Assembly: GCF_018100785.1 (NCBI RefSeq)
Contig: NZ_JAGJEC010000002.1
Location: forward strand, 1,054,001-1,118,000
Length of the DNA: 64,000 bases
Direction of reading: 5' to 3'
DNA from: Maribacter sp. MMG018
Lineage (GTDB): Bacteria; Bacteroidota; Bacteroidia; Flavobacteriales; Flavobacteriaceae
The position numbers were made by a program, and so were the translations under genes. The notes beneath the pieces were generated by a model, which worked only from the letters and a program-made list of their open reading frames with translations, searched no databases and was not told the origin of the DNA. Positions 35,361 to 43,377 of the stretch are shown one piece after another; position 1 is the stretch's first letter, and each line of letters begins with the position of its first letter.

Positions 35361-36914
35361 ATGATTTATTTTATGGCATTTTTAAACGGTTTTCCGTGGT
35401 GGGCTTGGATTGCCCTTATTCTTGCATTAGTTGCATTTTGGGATATTTTTATCCAAAGAAAACATACTATTAAACATAATTTTCCAATCGTTGGACATCT
35501 TAGGTATTGGTTGGAAAGTATTGGTCCGGAAATGCGTCAGTACTTTGTGGCCAACAACAGGGAAGAACTTCCCTTTAACCGTATTGAAAGAGGATGGATA
35601 TATGCTTCCGCGAAGAAAGAAAACAATTATGAAGGTTTTGGCAGTGACAGGGACCTCTATGCGCACCAGCATGTTTTTATAAAAAATAGAATGATGGCCT
35701 ACAAGGTACCTGCCGGTCACCCAAACGAGTCTGACCCAACCTTTATGCCATGTGCCAAGGTCATAGGCGAATTTAACCAACGAGAACGTCCTTTTAGGCC
35801 GGCCAGTATCATCAATGTTTCCGCAATGAGCTTTGGTTCTTTGTCGGCAGCGGCCGTTGAAGCGATGAACAAAGGTGTTAAAAAAGCAGGGGCCTACCAT
35901 AATACGGGAGAAGGCGGTTTGTCTCCATACCATAAACAAGGAGGGGATGTAATCTTCCATTTTGGAACCGGTTATTTTGGGGTAAGAACTCCCGACGGTA
36001 ATTTCTCTATGGAGAAAATGAAAAAACTGGTTTCCGAAAACCCGTGTATCAAAGCCATAGAAATTAAGCTTTCGCAAGGAGCCAAACCTGGAAAGGGAGG
36101 CGTTTTACCCGGCGCCAAAATAACCCCCGAATTGGCAGAGATCAGAGGTGTAGAAGTTGGCAAAGACGTACTTTCACCTGCTACGCACAAAGCCTTTTCC
36201 TCTGTTTCTGAACTCATGGAACTTATAGAAAACATTGCGAAAGAAACCGGCTTGCCAGTAGGCATCAAAGGAGCCATCGGAAAATTGGACCAATGGGAAG
36301 AACTGGCCGACCTAATGTTGACCACGGGCAAAGGCCCAGACTTTATTACAATAGATGGTGGTGAAGGTGGTACGGGTGCCGCTCCCCCATCATTTGCAGA
36401 CCACGTATCATTACCATGGGTATACGGGTTCTCTCGTTTGTACCGAGTATTCTTAGATAGAAAATTAACCGATAGAATTGTTTTTATAGGAAGTGGAAAA
36501 CTAGGGTTTCCGGCAAAAGCGGCCATGGCCTTTGCCATGGGTGTAGACTGTATAAATGTAGCTCGTGAGGCCATGATGAGCATCGGCTGCATTCAGGCTC
36601 AGGTATGCCATACCAATCGATGCCCGACCGGAATCGCTACACAGAACAAATGGCTTCAGAAAGGAATAGACGTTCCCTTAAAATCAGATCGTCTAGCCCA
36701 ATACTTTAAAACGTTCAAGAAAGAATTTTTAGAGATTACCCATGCCGCAGGCTACGAACACCCATGCCAGTTTACAATGGACGATGTACAGGTAAACGTA
36801 GACGACAACGACCTAAATAAGAGTCTTGCCTCTACTTATGGTTACAATAAGGCAAAAGTTGCTTTTAATGGTGTTCAAGAATTAAAAGACTGTTCGTATA
36901 TTGGCGGCAAATAA
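35361..36914 (+). CDS. membrane-anchored FMN-binding glutamate synthase-like protein
   Basis: A 517-residue protein. One N-terminal helix (WWAWIALILALVAFWDIFI) anchors a cytosolic glutamate-synthase-type TIM barrel (GltS FMN domain): INVSAMSFGSLSAAAVEAMN, GEGGLSPYHKQGGDVIF, LSQGAKPGKGGVLPG, ITIDGGEGGTGAAPPSF and the Fe-S cysteine segment GCIQAQVCHTNRCPTGIATQ (Cx5Cx4C). The glutaminase domain of true GltB is absent. Such proteins are common and uncharacterised; the electron donor and substrate are unknown. Confidence 0.9.
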   Translation: MIYFMAFLNGFPWWAWIALILALVAFWDIFIQRKHTIKHNFPIVGHLRYWLESIGPEMRQYFVANNREELPFNRIERGWIYASAKKENNYEGFGSDRDLYAHQHVFIKNRMMAYKVPAGHPNESDPTFMPCAKVIGEFNQRERPFRPASIINVSAMSFGSLSAAAVEAMNKGVKKAGAYHNTGEGGLSPYHKQGGDVIFHFGTGYFGVRTPDGNFSMEKMKKLVSENPCIKAIEIKLSQGAKPGKGGVLPGAKITPELAEIRGVEVGKDVLSPATHKAFSSVSELMELIENIAKETGLPVGIKGAIGKLDQWEELADLMLTTGKGPDFITIDGGEGGTGAAPPSFADHVSLPWVYGFSRLYRVFLDRKLTDRIVFIGSGKLGFPAKAAMAFAMGVDCINVAREAMMSIGCIQAQVCHTNRCPTGIATQNKWLQKGIDVPLKSDRLAQYFKTFKKEFLEITHAAGYEHPCQFTMDDVQVNVDDNDLNKSLASTYGYNKAKVAFNGVQELKDCSYIGGK

Positions 36915-36926
36915 AAAGAATTAAAT

Positions 36927-37700
36927 ATGAATAAATTTTTATCCCTTTTTATAGTTGTTTTATTAGCGTCCATTAATTTAAATGCGCAGAAAAAGAGTGA
37001 GTTAATAACCCAAAATCAAGAGTTGAAATTCCAATTAGACTCTATTAAACGTTTGGTTTCGGATGCAAAACACAACGAAAAAGTAAGTGTTTTAAAAGCT
37101 GATGAGCTACAAAAACAGGTTACAGAGTTACAAGATGCGAATGCGACCTTGTTAAAAAACCTGAACAGTTTTGCAGCACTTTCTAGTAAAAACACCGAAA
37201 ATATAAACAAGACCCTAGCCACTTTAGAAAGAAAAGAGGCCCAATTAAAGAGCATTGTTGACGGCGTAACCAGTAACGACTCTACCGCAGTGGTCATCGT
37301 AACCAACTCAAAACAGGTTTTAGGTGAAAATGCAAAAGTTCAAGTAAATAATTATGGATCTGTAATTATTTCTGAAAAGTTGGATTTTTATTTTGCCAAT
37401 GGTATAGGAACCAAGCTTCTAGCACCGGCGAAAGCCTATTTAGAAAATGTAGCGAAAGTAATCAACGCCAACCCAAAATCTATGGTCACCGTTTCTGGCC
37501 TAAGTATGACCGGTGAATTGGACATAGCTTTGGGTCAAGCGGCTACCGTAGCACAAGTGCTCATTAAAGATTATGGGGTGCCGGGTGATCGCATAAACGT
37601 AAAAGGCGTAGATGGCGGTTTAAAAGAATCGTTGCAAATAGAAATACATCCAGATTATAAAAGTTTTTATATGACCGCAAAAGATGATGTAAAGAATTAA
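36927..37700 (+). CDS. degenerate OmpA-like periplasmic protein
   Basis: A 257-residue exported protein (signal peptide ending INLNAQ, no lipobox Cys). A coiled-coil region (about 20-115) precedes a C-terminal domain that follows the OmpA order, for example ISEKLDFYFANGIGTKLLAP and TVAQVLIKDYGVPGDRINVK. The peptidoglycan-binding signature is lost: the position of GHTD reads VSGLSMTGE and the NRR near the end is absent. The layout parallels the OmpA lipoprotein at 28551, so it may be a diverged paralogue with a changed ligand. It ends at a strong terminator. Confidence 0.75.
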   Translation: MNKFLSLFIVVLLASINLNAQKKSELITQNQELKFQLDSIKRLVSDAKHNEKVSVLKADELQKQVTELQDANATLLKNLNSFAALSSKNTENINKTLATLERKEAQLKSIVDGVTSNDSTAVVIVTNSKQVLGENAKVQVNNYGSVIISEKLDFYFANGIGTKLLAPAKAYLENVAKVINANPKSMVTVSGLSMTGELDIALGQAATVAQVLIKDYGVPGDRINVKGVDGGLKESLQIEIHPDYKSFYMTAKDDVKN

Positions 37701-37727
37701 AAAAACCGCCAAATGGCGGTTTTTTTA
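37699..37727. terminator. bidirectional terminator between the OmpA-like gene and the minus-strand lipoprotein
   Basis: AAAAACCGCCA and TGGCGGTTTTT form an 11-bp stem with an AA loop and T runs on either strand. It serves the convergent genes ending at 37700 and 37772. Confidence 0.92.
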
Positions 37728-37771
37728 ATTTTATGCTATGATACATAGTGTCATATATTCTTTCGATCATA

Positions 37772-39451
37772 TTAACGGTTCTTAAAAGAACTATATCTTT
37801 CCCAAGAAAAACGTTGTAACGTAGATTTACCTTCTTGACTTACAAGGGGAAAAAGTAACATTCTATATTTTTCCACATCGGTATAAGGGAAATAATCAAA
37901 AGAAACGTTCTTGTTTATAATTTCGAAATAAGAATCATAAGCCTCATAATCCGTAGCCGAAATGGCCGTTAATTCAAAATTGCTAAAAGTTTTAAAAAAA
38001 TTATCGGTCATCTGTTCTTTAATCTCTTCCGGAATCTCTAATTTAGGAAAACTCATATAATCTTCCCCTTCTTCAAAAGTCTCAATATACCAAGATTTTA
38101 CATTAAATTTATTCCCCTCAGATTCTATTTTTTCCAAATATAGAGCGTACAAATCAACTTCAGGATTATTTGCAATTATTTCATATCCAAGGTCTGTTTC
38201 GTTTACACTAGCTTGCCAATTGGGCATATTTATATCCAAATTATCGTCAGAGCCTTTGCTATAATAGACCAAACCATTTTTGCGATAATTAATTTCATTT
38301 ACATAATACTCGAACATTGGCAATACCGGTAAATCTATATAATCTAATTGCTTCGTTTTATCAAAATTAGATACATTATAGACATCAAAATACTCATTGT
38401 TTTCAAAGTCCTGTGTTTTTATATATCCTTTTCTATAGAAACTAATATCCCCTTGATCAGTTTCTGGTAGGGTCAGTTGAATATTGTCCTCTGCACGAAC
38501 CAATTCATTTGCTTCTATTTGCAGTTCAGTTTCATTGGCCTTAGGGCTAATAACCGTGTACTTATAATTTTCTTTCTTACCATCAAAAAAAGGATTTCTT
38601 GATGCCAAAGCATTTGTTCTTATAAGAATAGGTGAATCCGATTCATGTTTTATAGATAATGTAGTTTGTTGATCATCTCCACTTACCTCAGTTATTCCGT
38701 AGTTATATCCTTTCGCGTCATAGCCAGAGGAACTGTTTTCAAAAGGCACCCCGTTAAGCTTAACCTCAATTTCATATCCTGGTTCTGTAATATTGCTAGT
38801 GTTAAAACCAGGTTTTAAAATACCTAATGGCATTCTTGTGGTGTGTAAAGTCATTTGTTTATTATCAAAATCGCTCGATGAAGAACCATCTTCGTAGATT
38901 ACCTCGGTGAACATGGCCTCTTCTTCCTCTACAATCTCATCGGTATATATTTTATTGACCCCCAAAACTAATTGCTTAACTGCAAGTTGTTGTCCATCTC
39001 CGGAATTAACGAACACCCATTTACTATTATTAAAAACCTTTCTACCTTCGGTAACATCATAGATACTTAGTAAATGCTTTATTTCAACAGAGAAAGTCCG
39101 GGATGTTTCATTACCGAATTCATCTACCGAAGTAATTACAAACTCTGTAGCCCCGATTTCAATTTCATATGGATTGATCGTCACATTAAATTGTTTTTCT
39201 GCACTAGTGACCAATTCTATTCCATTGTGCAATATTTTAGTACTTACACTTGATTCGTCTTCTATTTCTACCGATACTTCAGTAAAGGTTTCGATAACAT
39301 CTAAAAAACCATTGGCTTTTATTGCAGGAGCAGCCTCATCGACGACTATAGTATCATCTTCATGTTGATTTTCGTTATTGGAATCATCATTTTTACTACA
39401 CGAGCCGATAGTGATCAAAAGAAATAAAAAAGGGAACAATCTTGTTTTCAT
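37772..39451 (-). CDS. orphan lipoprotein, unknown function
   Basis: A 559-residue protein with a lipobox (TIGSCSKND) followed by an acidic, Asn-rich linker, common for surface-exposed lipoproteins in Bacteroidota. Residues of about 45-125 look like an Ig-like beta-sandwich (VEIEDESSVSTKILHNGIEL, TSVDEFGNETSRTFSVE). The rest (about 130-559) has many predicted beta strands and no motif I recognise. It is monocistronic, with divergent DUF-type gene 39705 upstream. I assign no function. Confidence 0.75.
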   Translation of the reverse strand: MKTRLFPFLFLLITIGSCSKNDDSNNENQHEDDTIVVDEAAPAIKANGFLDVIETFTEVSVEIEDESSVSTKILHNGIELVTSAEKQFNVTINPYEIEIGATEFVITSVDEFGNETSRTFSVEIKHLLSIYDVTEGRKVFNNSKWVFVNSGDGQQLAVKQLVLGVNKIYTDEIVEEEEAMFTEVIYEDGSSSSDFDNKQMTLHTTRMPLGILKPGFNTSNITEPGYEIEVKLNGVPFENSSSGYDAKGYNYGITEVSGDDQQTTLSIKHESDSPILIRTNALASRNPFFDGKKENYKYTVISPKANETELQIEANELVRAEDNIQLTLPETDQGDISFYRKGYIKTQDFENNEYFDVYNVSNFDKTKQLDYIDLPVLPMFEYYVNEINYRKNGLVYYSKGSDDNLDINMPNWQASVNETDLGYEIIANNPEVDLYALYLEKIESEGNKFNVKSWYIETFEEGEDYMSFPKLEIPEEIKEQMTDNFFKTFSNFELTAISATDYEAYDSYFEIINKNVSFDYFPYTDVEKYRMLLFPLVSQEGKSTLQRFSWERYSSFKNR

Positions 39452-39704
39452 ATAATTGAACTTGTATTAAATTTTACAATGGTCATGGATCTAAAAAACA
39501 ACAAAAATAAAACAAAACTAATCCCCTATTGCAAAGAGGATTAGGTTGTTAAAATAACAAATATTTTGATATTACAGGCAGATTTGCCCCGATCTCGAAT
39601 AACCACATCCGATAAAAATCCAGTTTTAAGTATTTCATCGATAAAATACTATACTAATTGAAAAAATTGCACGTTCTTATTTCGTAAATTATAAATTAAC
39701 ATAA

Positions 39705-40223
39705 ATGACTTCTGACCAAATTTTTCAATTATTTGCTTATTTATTGCCATCTATCGTTACCGGTGTGATCGCGTTTTACTTTTTTAGGCTACATACAAAA
39801 AATGAAGAAGGTAGAAGGCGTTTTCTTTTACATAAAGATTCGCAAAAAGACACTTTGCCAATTAGACTTCAGGCATACGAACGTATGGCCTTATTTTTAG
39901 AGCGTATCTCTATACCAAGTTTGGTGGTTAGGGTAGCCCCTACCAACCAAGACAAAAATGCATACGAAGCATTGTTGACAAAGAGTATAGAAACTGAATT
40001 TGAGCACAATCTCTCTCAACAGATCTATATGTCCGACGAGTGTTGGAACATTATAAAGGCGGCTAAAAACGCCACGGTACAGATGATTCGAAAAGCAGCT
40101 ATGAGCGAGGCGGAAACTGCCGATAAATTACGTGAGGACATCTTGAACGAATCAATGGAAAAATCATCCCCATCTACCACTGCACTATCTTTTGTAAAGA
40201 AAGAGCTTGGGGAATTATGGTAA
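39705..40223 (+). CDS. conserved single-helix membrane protein, unknown function
   Basis: A 172-residue protein. One N-terminal helix (LFAYLLPSIVTGVIAFYFF) is followed by a charged cytosolic part: LPIRLQAYERMALFLERI, then FEHNLSQQIYMSDECWNIIK and a helical C-terminus. The sequence feels like a conserved Bacteroidota family of unknown function, but I have no named function for it. Upstream, 253 bases are shared with the divergent lipoprotein and hold a CTAATCC/GGATTAG dyad at 39518-39544. Confidence 0.75.
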   Translation: MTSDQIFQLFAYLLPSIVTGVIAFYFFRLHTKNEEGRRRFLLHKDSQKDTLPIRLQAYERMALFLERISIPSLVVRVAPTNQDKNAYEALLTKSIETEFEHNLSQQIYMSDECWNIIKAAKNATVQMIRKAAMSEAETADKLREDILNESMEKSSPSTTALSFVKKELGELW

Positions 40224-40256
40224 AGAACCTATCCTATAAAAATTAATTTATAAAAA

Positions 40257-40297
40257 TAAAAAGGGCAACAGAAATTGTTTTTGTTGCCTTTTTTTAT
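40257..40297. terminator. terminator between convergent genes at 40223 and 40294
   Basis: GGCAACA (40264-40270) pairs with TGTTGCC (40282-40288), extended by A/T pairs on the outside, with an 11-base loop and T runs on both strands. The right T run overlaps the patatin stop codon. Confidence 0.8.
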
Positions 40298-41208
40298 TCT
40301 TGTGCATTTGGCTCAATGGGGTTTGTTTCCTCATTTTTGTTCTTGGCATACAAATACCCTCTTTTCCACCATTGTGTCATTTTTTTCTTATCAAAGATCA
40401 ACGAGTTGGTAGTTAATATAGTCGGTGTATAATACAGATTGATAATCGCATTTTTCTGATTGGCAGCAAATTTGCCTATTCTTATATTCTGTGTTTCTAT
40501 ACGATCTAGAATAAAACTCATCATCGTGGTCAAAAGCTCAAAAGGATTTCTAGACGGCAGTCTATTTAAATAATTGACCTCTGTGTGTAAGACTACGACA
40601 TCTACTTCCGTTGCCCCTCTTCTAATCGCTTCTTCTATTGGCACTATGCTTCCTAGTCCCCCATCTGCATATTCACACCCATTTTTTCTGGCCAAGCTCA
40701 TAAAAGGCGTGTAGTTTGCCGAAATCCATATCCAATCACAAAACTCCTCATAAGTGCAATCTTTAATGGATTTATATTCGACTTGATTCAGAGACAGGTT
40801 GCTTACGGTAATTACAACATCTGCCATTCCTTCTTTTAGTTTATAGAACTCATCTTCCGTTAAGCTCTCCCCTATAAGGCGCCTAAGGTTCTCACTCTCC
40901 CCAAATGTTTTTTTTCCGGCGATGAAGTTTTTAATAACGTTCCAATGGTTAATGGAAATTTCATCATTACCATGTTTTCTTTTTACAACAAAAGGGCAAT
41001 TGTTAAAAATACTTTTCTGGTTTACATTGGAATAGATCTCTTTTATCTTATCCAATTCACCCAAGGCCAAATGTGATATTAAAAGGCTTCCCGTAGATGT
41101 GCCCACGAATAGATCGTAGGTTTTACCTGCTTCCTGTATTAGAAATTGGGCCACACCTCCCGCAAATGCACCTTTACTTCCACCGCCTGAAATGACCAAA
41201 GCTCTCAT
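40294..41208 (-). CDS. patatin-like phospholipase
   Basis: A 304-residue protein with the patatin glycine-rich oxyanion loop SGGGSKGAFAGG at the N-terminus, nucleophile motif GTSTG and catalytic Asp in YADGGLGS. It is a Ser-Asp dyad acyl hydrolase that acts on lipids. There is no signal peptide, so it is probably cytosolic or membrane-associated. Its ATG overlaps the M1 aminopeptidase stop by four bases, so the two are translated together. Confidence 0.9.
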   Translation of the reverse strand: MRALVISGGGSKGAFAGGVAQFLIQEAGKTYDLFVGTSTGSLLISHLALGELDKIKEIYSNVNQKSIFNNCPFVVKRKHGNDEISINHWNVIKNFIAGKKTFGESENLRRLIGESLTEDEFYKLKEGMADVVITVSNLSLNQVEYKSIKDCTYEEFCDWIWISANYTPFMSLARKNGCEYADGGLGSIVPIEEAIRRGATEVDVVVLHTEVNYLNRLPSRNPFELLTTMMSFILDRIETQNIRIGKFAANQKNAIINLYYTPTILTTNSLIFDKKKMTQWWKRGYLYAKNKNEETNPIEPNAQE

Positions 41209-43298
41209 GGTAATTCTATTTTAGTCTTAAGATAACGTAAATCGGACGGTTTTAGTTGCCCGGCAATCTTTTCAATTTGATTTTTCATAGATACGTCCAC
41301 CAGTTGTTGATCCAGCAAATTTCTCGCATAACTTCTAAATTGCCAAGAATGATGATTGGTAGCCATAATCAATTGTTTTAAAACTTCGTTGTTAACGGCC
41401 CTTATCTCAAATAAGTATTGAAAAGCAGCTTGTCTAATTTCGGTATTATAATAGGGTTTTGTATAACCTATTAACTCGTTCAAATAATCAATCTTTTCAT
41501 TTGGGTCATATTCCGGTGTTACCAAAGCCAATGTTAACCATAACAACCTAACATTTTTGTTGGGCAACCCCACAACACCTTTTAATTTATCCAAATATAC
41601 CTCTCTATTTTCCGGAAACGACATCCACAACTTATAAAGCATTGTTTCTTTGGTAATATAGCTATCATCTAACAGTAAGGTTTCATACTCGTTTTTTAGT
41701 GAAGGTGGAACTCTGGTAGTCGCCAAGGCTATACTTTGTCTAATTTCTAAAGAGGATTCGTTCTTAAATATTTTTTTTAATGAAGTATCGGGTATTTGCC
41801 CCAAATAGTTCATCAATAATTGCTTTTTATAAGGTGTTGGCGATTCTCGATTCCATAACCACATAAGTTTTTCATCACCCAAAACAGTAGTTGAATCCAC
41901 TTTCATTTGCACCTCAAAATACAGTTTTAACGAATCGTTCTTACTTTTTAAAAACCTCTTGACCTCTTCCGACGGAAAGTCTTTACCCCGTAACCATGTT
42001 TCCTCAAAACCATCTAAATCGTTATTTGATACTTTCTTTATTTCATCCAAAAAATTGGGAATCGTAACGTTTTTGAATCGGTATTTATTTAGATAATTTT
42101 GCACCCCTTTCCTAAAAGCCTCGTCCCCTACTTCTTCCCTAAGCATTATTAATGCCCAAGCCCCTTTCTCATAAAAGGTAAGACTGTTGGCCTTGGGATC
42201 CAAAAGGCTTTGCCCCTGTCCCATTTTCGAAAGCTCCATTAGTTCTTTTGCGGACCTGTATAATTCCCAATAAAAATAATCCTCGCCAAAAATTTGCTTC
42301 TCGCACAAATAGGCATAATAAGTTGCAAAACCTTCATGTAACCAATGGTGCCCGCCATCTTTCTCGGTTACCAGATTGCCAAACCATTGATGCGCCATTT
42401 CATGGGCATTTATCTTTACATAATTTCTGTCTATAAAAGACGTACTATCCACTACATAGGCATCTGAAAAAATGGTTGCGGTCGTATTTTCCATTCCAGC
42501 ATATAAGAAATCGTGTACGGGAATTTGTTTGTAGTTCTGCCATGGGTAAGGCACTCCGATCTCATTTTCCAAAAAATCAAAAATCCTTTTAGTATACCTA
42601 TACGTTGGTTCTACCTTGGCGCTATCTTTTGGGTAAAAGTAATTGTAAATGGGTGTACCACTTGATGAAACAAGATTTTGTGCTGTATATTCTCCTATGG
42701 CAAAAGCGAGCAAATAACTGCTCATAGGTTGTTTCATATCAAAAACCCATATCCTGCTATTATCCGTTTCATTTGTAGTCTTGACCAAGTTTCCGTTAGC
42801 CACTACCGTATACTTTTTATCGGCCTCTATTTTTAGGTCAAACTCAAGCTTTTCTTGCATATCATCAAAACTTGGCAACCAATGGCTTGTATATTTTCCT
42901 TGCCCTTGGGTCCAAATCTGTTCATTGCCCGCCACTTGATCGTCCCAACCTATAAAATAAACAGTTTGCTTTGGTACTGCCTCATACGCAATCTTAAGTT
43001 CGTACGAACCTCCTTTTTTGAATCTATTATAAATGGTAACCCTCTTGTCCGATACTGTAAATTTTACTTTTTTTCCATTAAGCAAAACCTTATCAAAGGT
43101 TATATTCTTGGCATCCAAAAAAATAGAATCCACTCTTTGCTTTACTTTAAAGTTGTAAACCACATCACCTATGATACTTTTGGTAGTGGACATTGGTTTA
43201 ACGAATACGTCGGCATGAACAAAATCAACCTTATCTTGGTGCTGCCCATATGTAGAACACAAGGCACAAAAAATAATAATGCTAAATAATTTCTTCAT
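41205..43298 (-). CDS. M1 family aminopeptidase
   Basis: A 697-residue exported protein (signal peptide ending STYGQ). The M1 motifs are complete: an aminopeptidase motif near FLYAGMENTTATIF (GxMEN), and HEMAHQWFGNLVTEKDGGHH with the third ligand in WLHEGFATYYAYL. A C-terminal helical repeat region (about 480-690) is typical of M1 enzymes with an ARM/HEAT-like domain. It removes N-terminal residues from peptides, probably in the periplasm. It is the active counterpart to the degenerate M1-like protein at 19875. Confidence 0.94.
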   Translation of the reverse strand: MKKLFSIIIFCALCSTYGQHQDKVDFVHADVFVKPMSTTKSIIGDVVYNFKVKQRVDSIFLDAKNITFDKVLLNGKKVKFTVSDKRVTIYNRFKKGGSYELKIAYEAVPKQTVYFIGWDDQVAGNEQIWTQGQGKYTSHWLPSFDDMQEKLEFDLKIEADKKYTVVANGNLVKTTNETDNSRIWVFDMKQPMSSYLLAFAIGEYTAQNLVSSSGTPIYNYFYPKDSAKVEPTYRYTKRIFDFLENEIGVPYPWQNYKQIPVHDFLYAGMENTTATIFSDAYVVDSTSFIDRNYVKINAHEMAHQWFGNLVTEKDGGHHWLHEGFATYYAYLCEKQIFGEDYFYWELYRSAKELMELSKMGQGQSLLDPKANSLTFYEKGAWALIMLREEVGDEAFRKGVQNYLNKYRFKNVTIPNFLDEIKKVSNNDLDGFEETWLRGKDFPSEEVKRFLKSKNDSLKLYFEVQMKVDSTTVLGDEKLMWLWNRESPTPYKKQLLMNYLGQIPDTSLKKIFKNESSLEIRQSIALATTRVPPSLKNEYETLLLDDSYITKETMLYKLWMSFPENREVYLDKLKGVVGLPNKNVRLLWLTLALVTPEYDPNEKIDYLNELIGYTKPYYNTEIRQAAFQYLFEIRAVNNEVLKQLIMATNHHSWQFRSYARNLLDQQLVDVSMKNQIEKIAGQLKPSDLRYLKTKIELP

Positions 43299-43324
43299 AA
43301 AAGCCGGGAAAACGGATAGTGGAC

Positions 43325-43332
43325 CAAATTTA
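43325..43332 (-). promoter_or_regulatory. -7 element for the M1 aminopeptidase gene
   Basis: On the minus strand the bases read TAAATTTG, a match to TAnnTTTG, 26 bases before the start. A TTG lies 16 bases further upstream, closer than the usual spacing. Confidence 0.4.
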
Positions 43333-43377
43333 ATATTTTAGTTTGTTGCAATTGTAGCTATAGCCTATTTTAGTCCT

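Noticed and set aside
35427-36592. Two long minus-strand frames (over 200 codons each) opposite the GltB-like gene
   Set aside because: The plus strand carries a complete, motif-rich enzyme. The minus frames show no recognisable domain and reflect codon bias of the real gene.
39518-39544. CTAATCC/GGATTAG hairpin between the divergent genes at 39451 and 39705
   Set aside because: A seven-base stem with a 13-base loop and no T tail. It may be an operator, but there is no further support.
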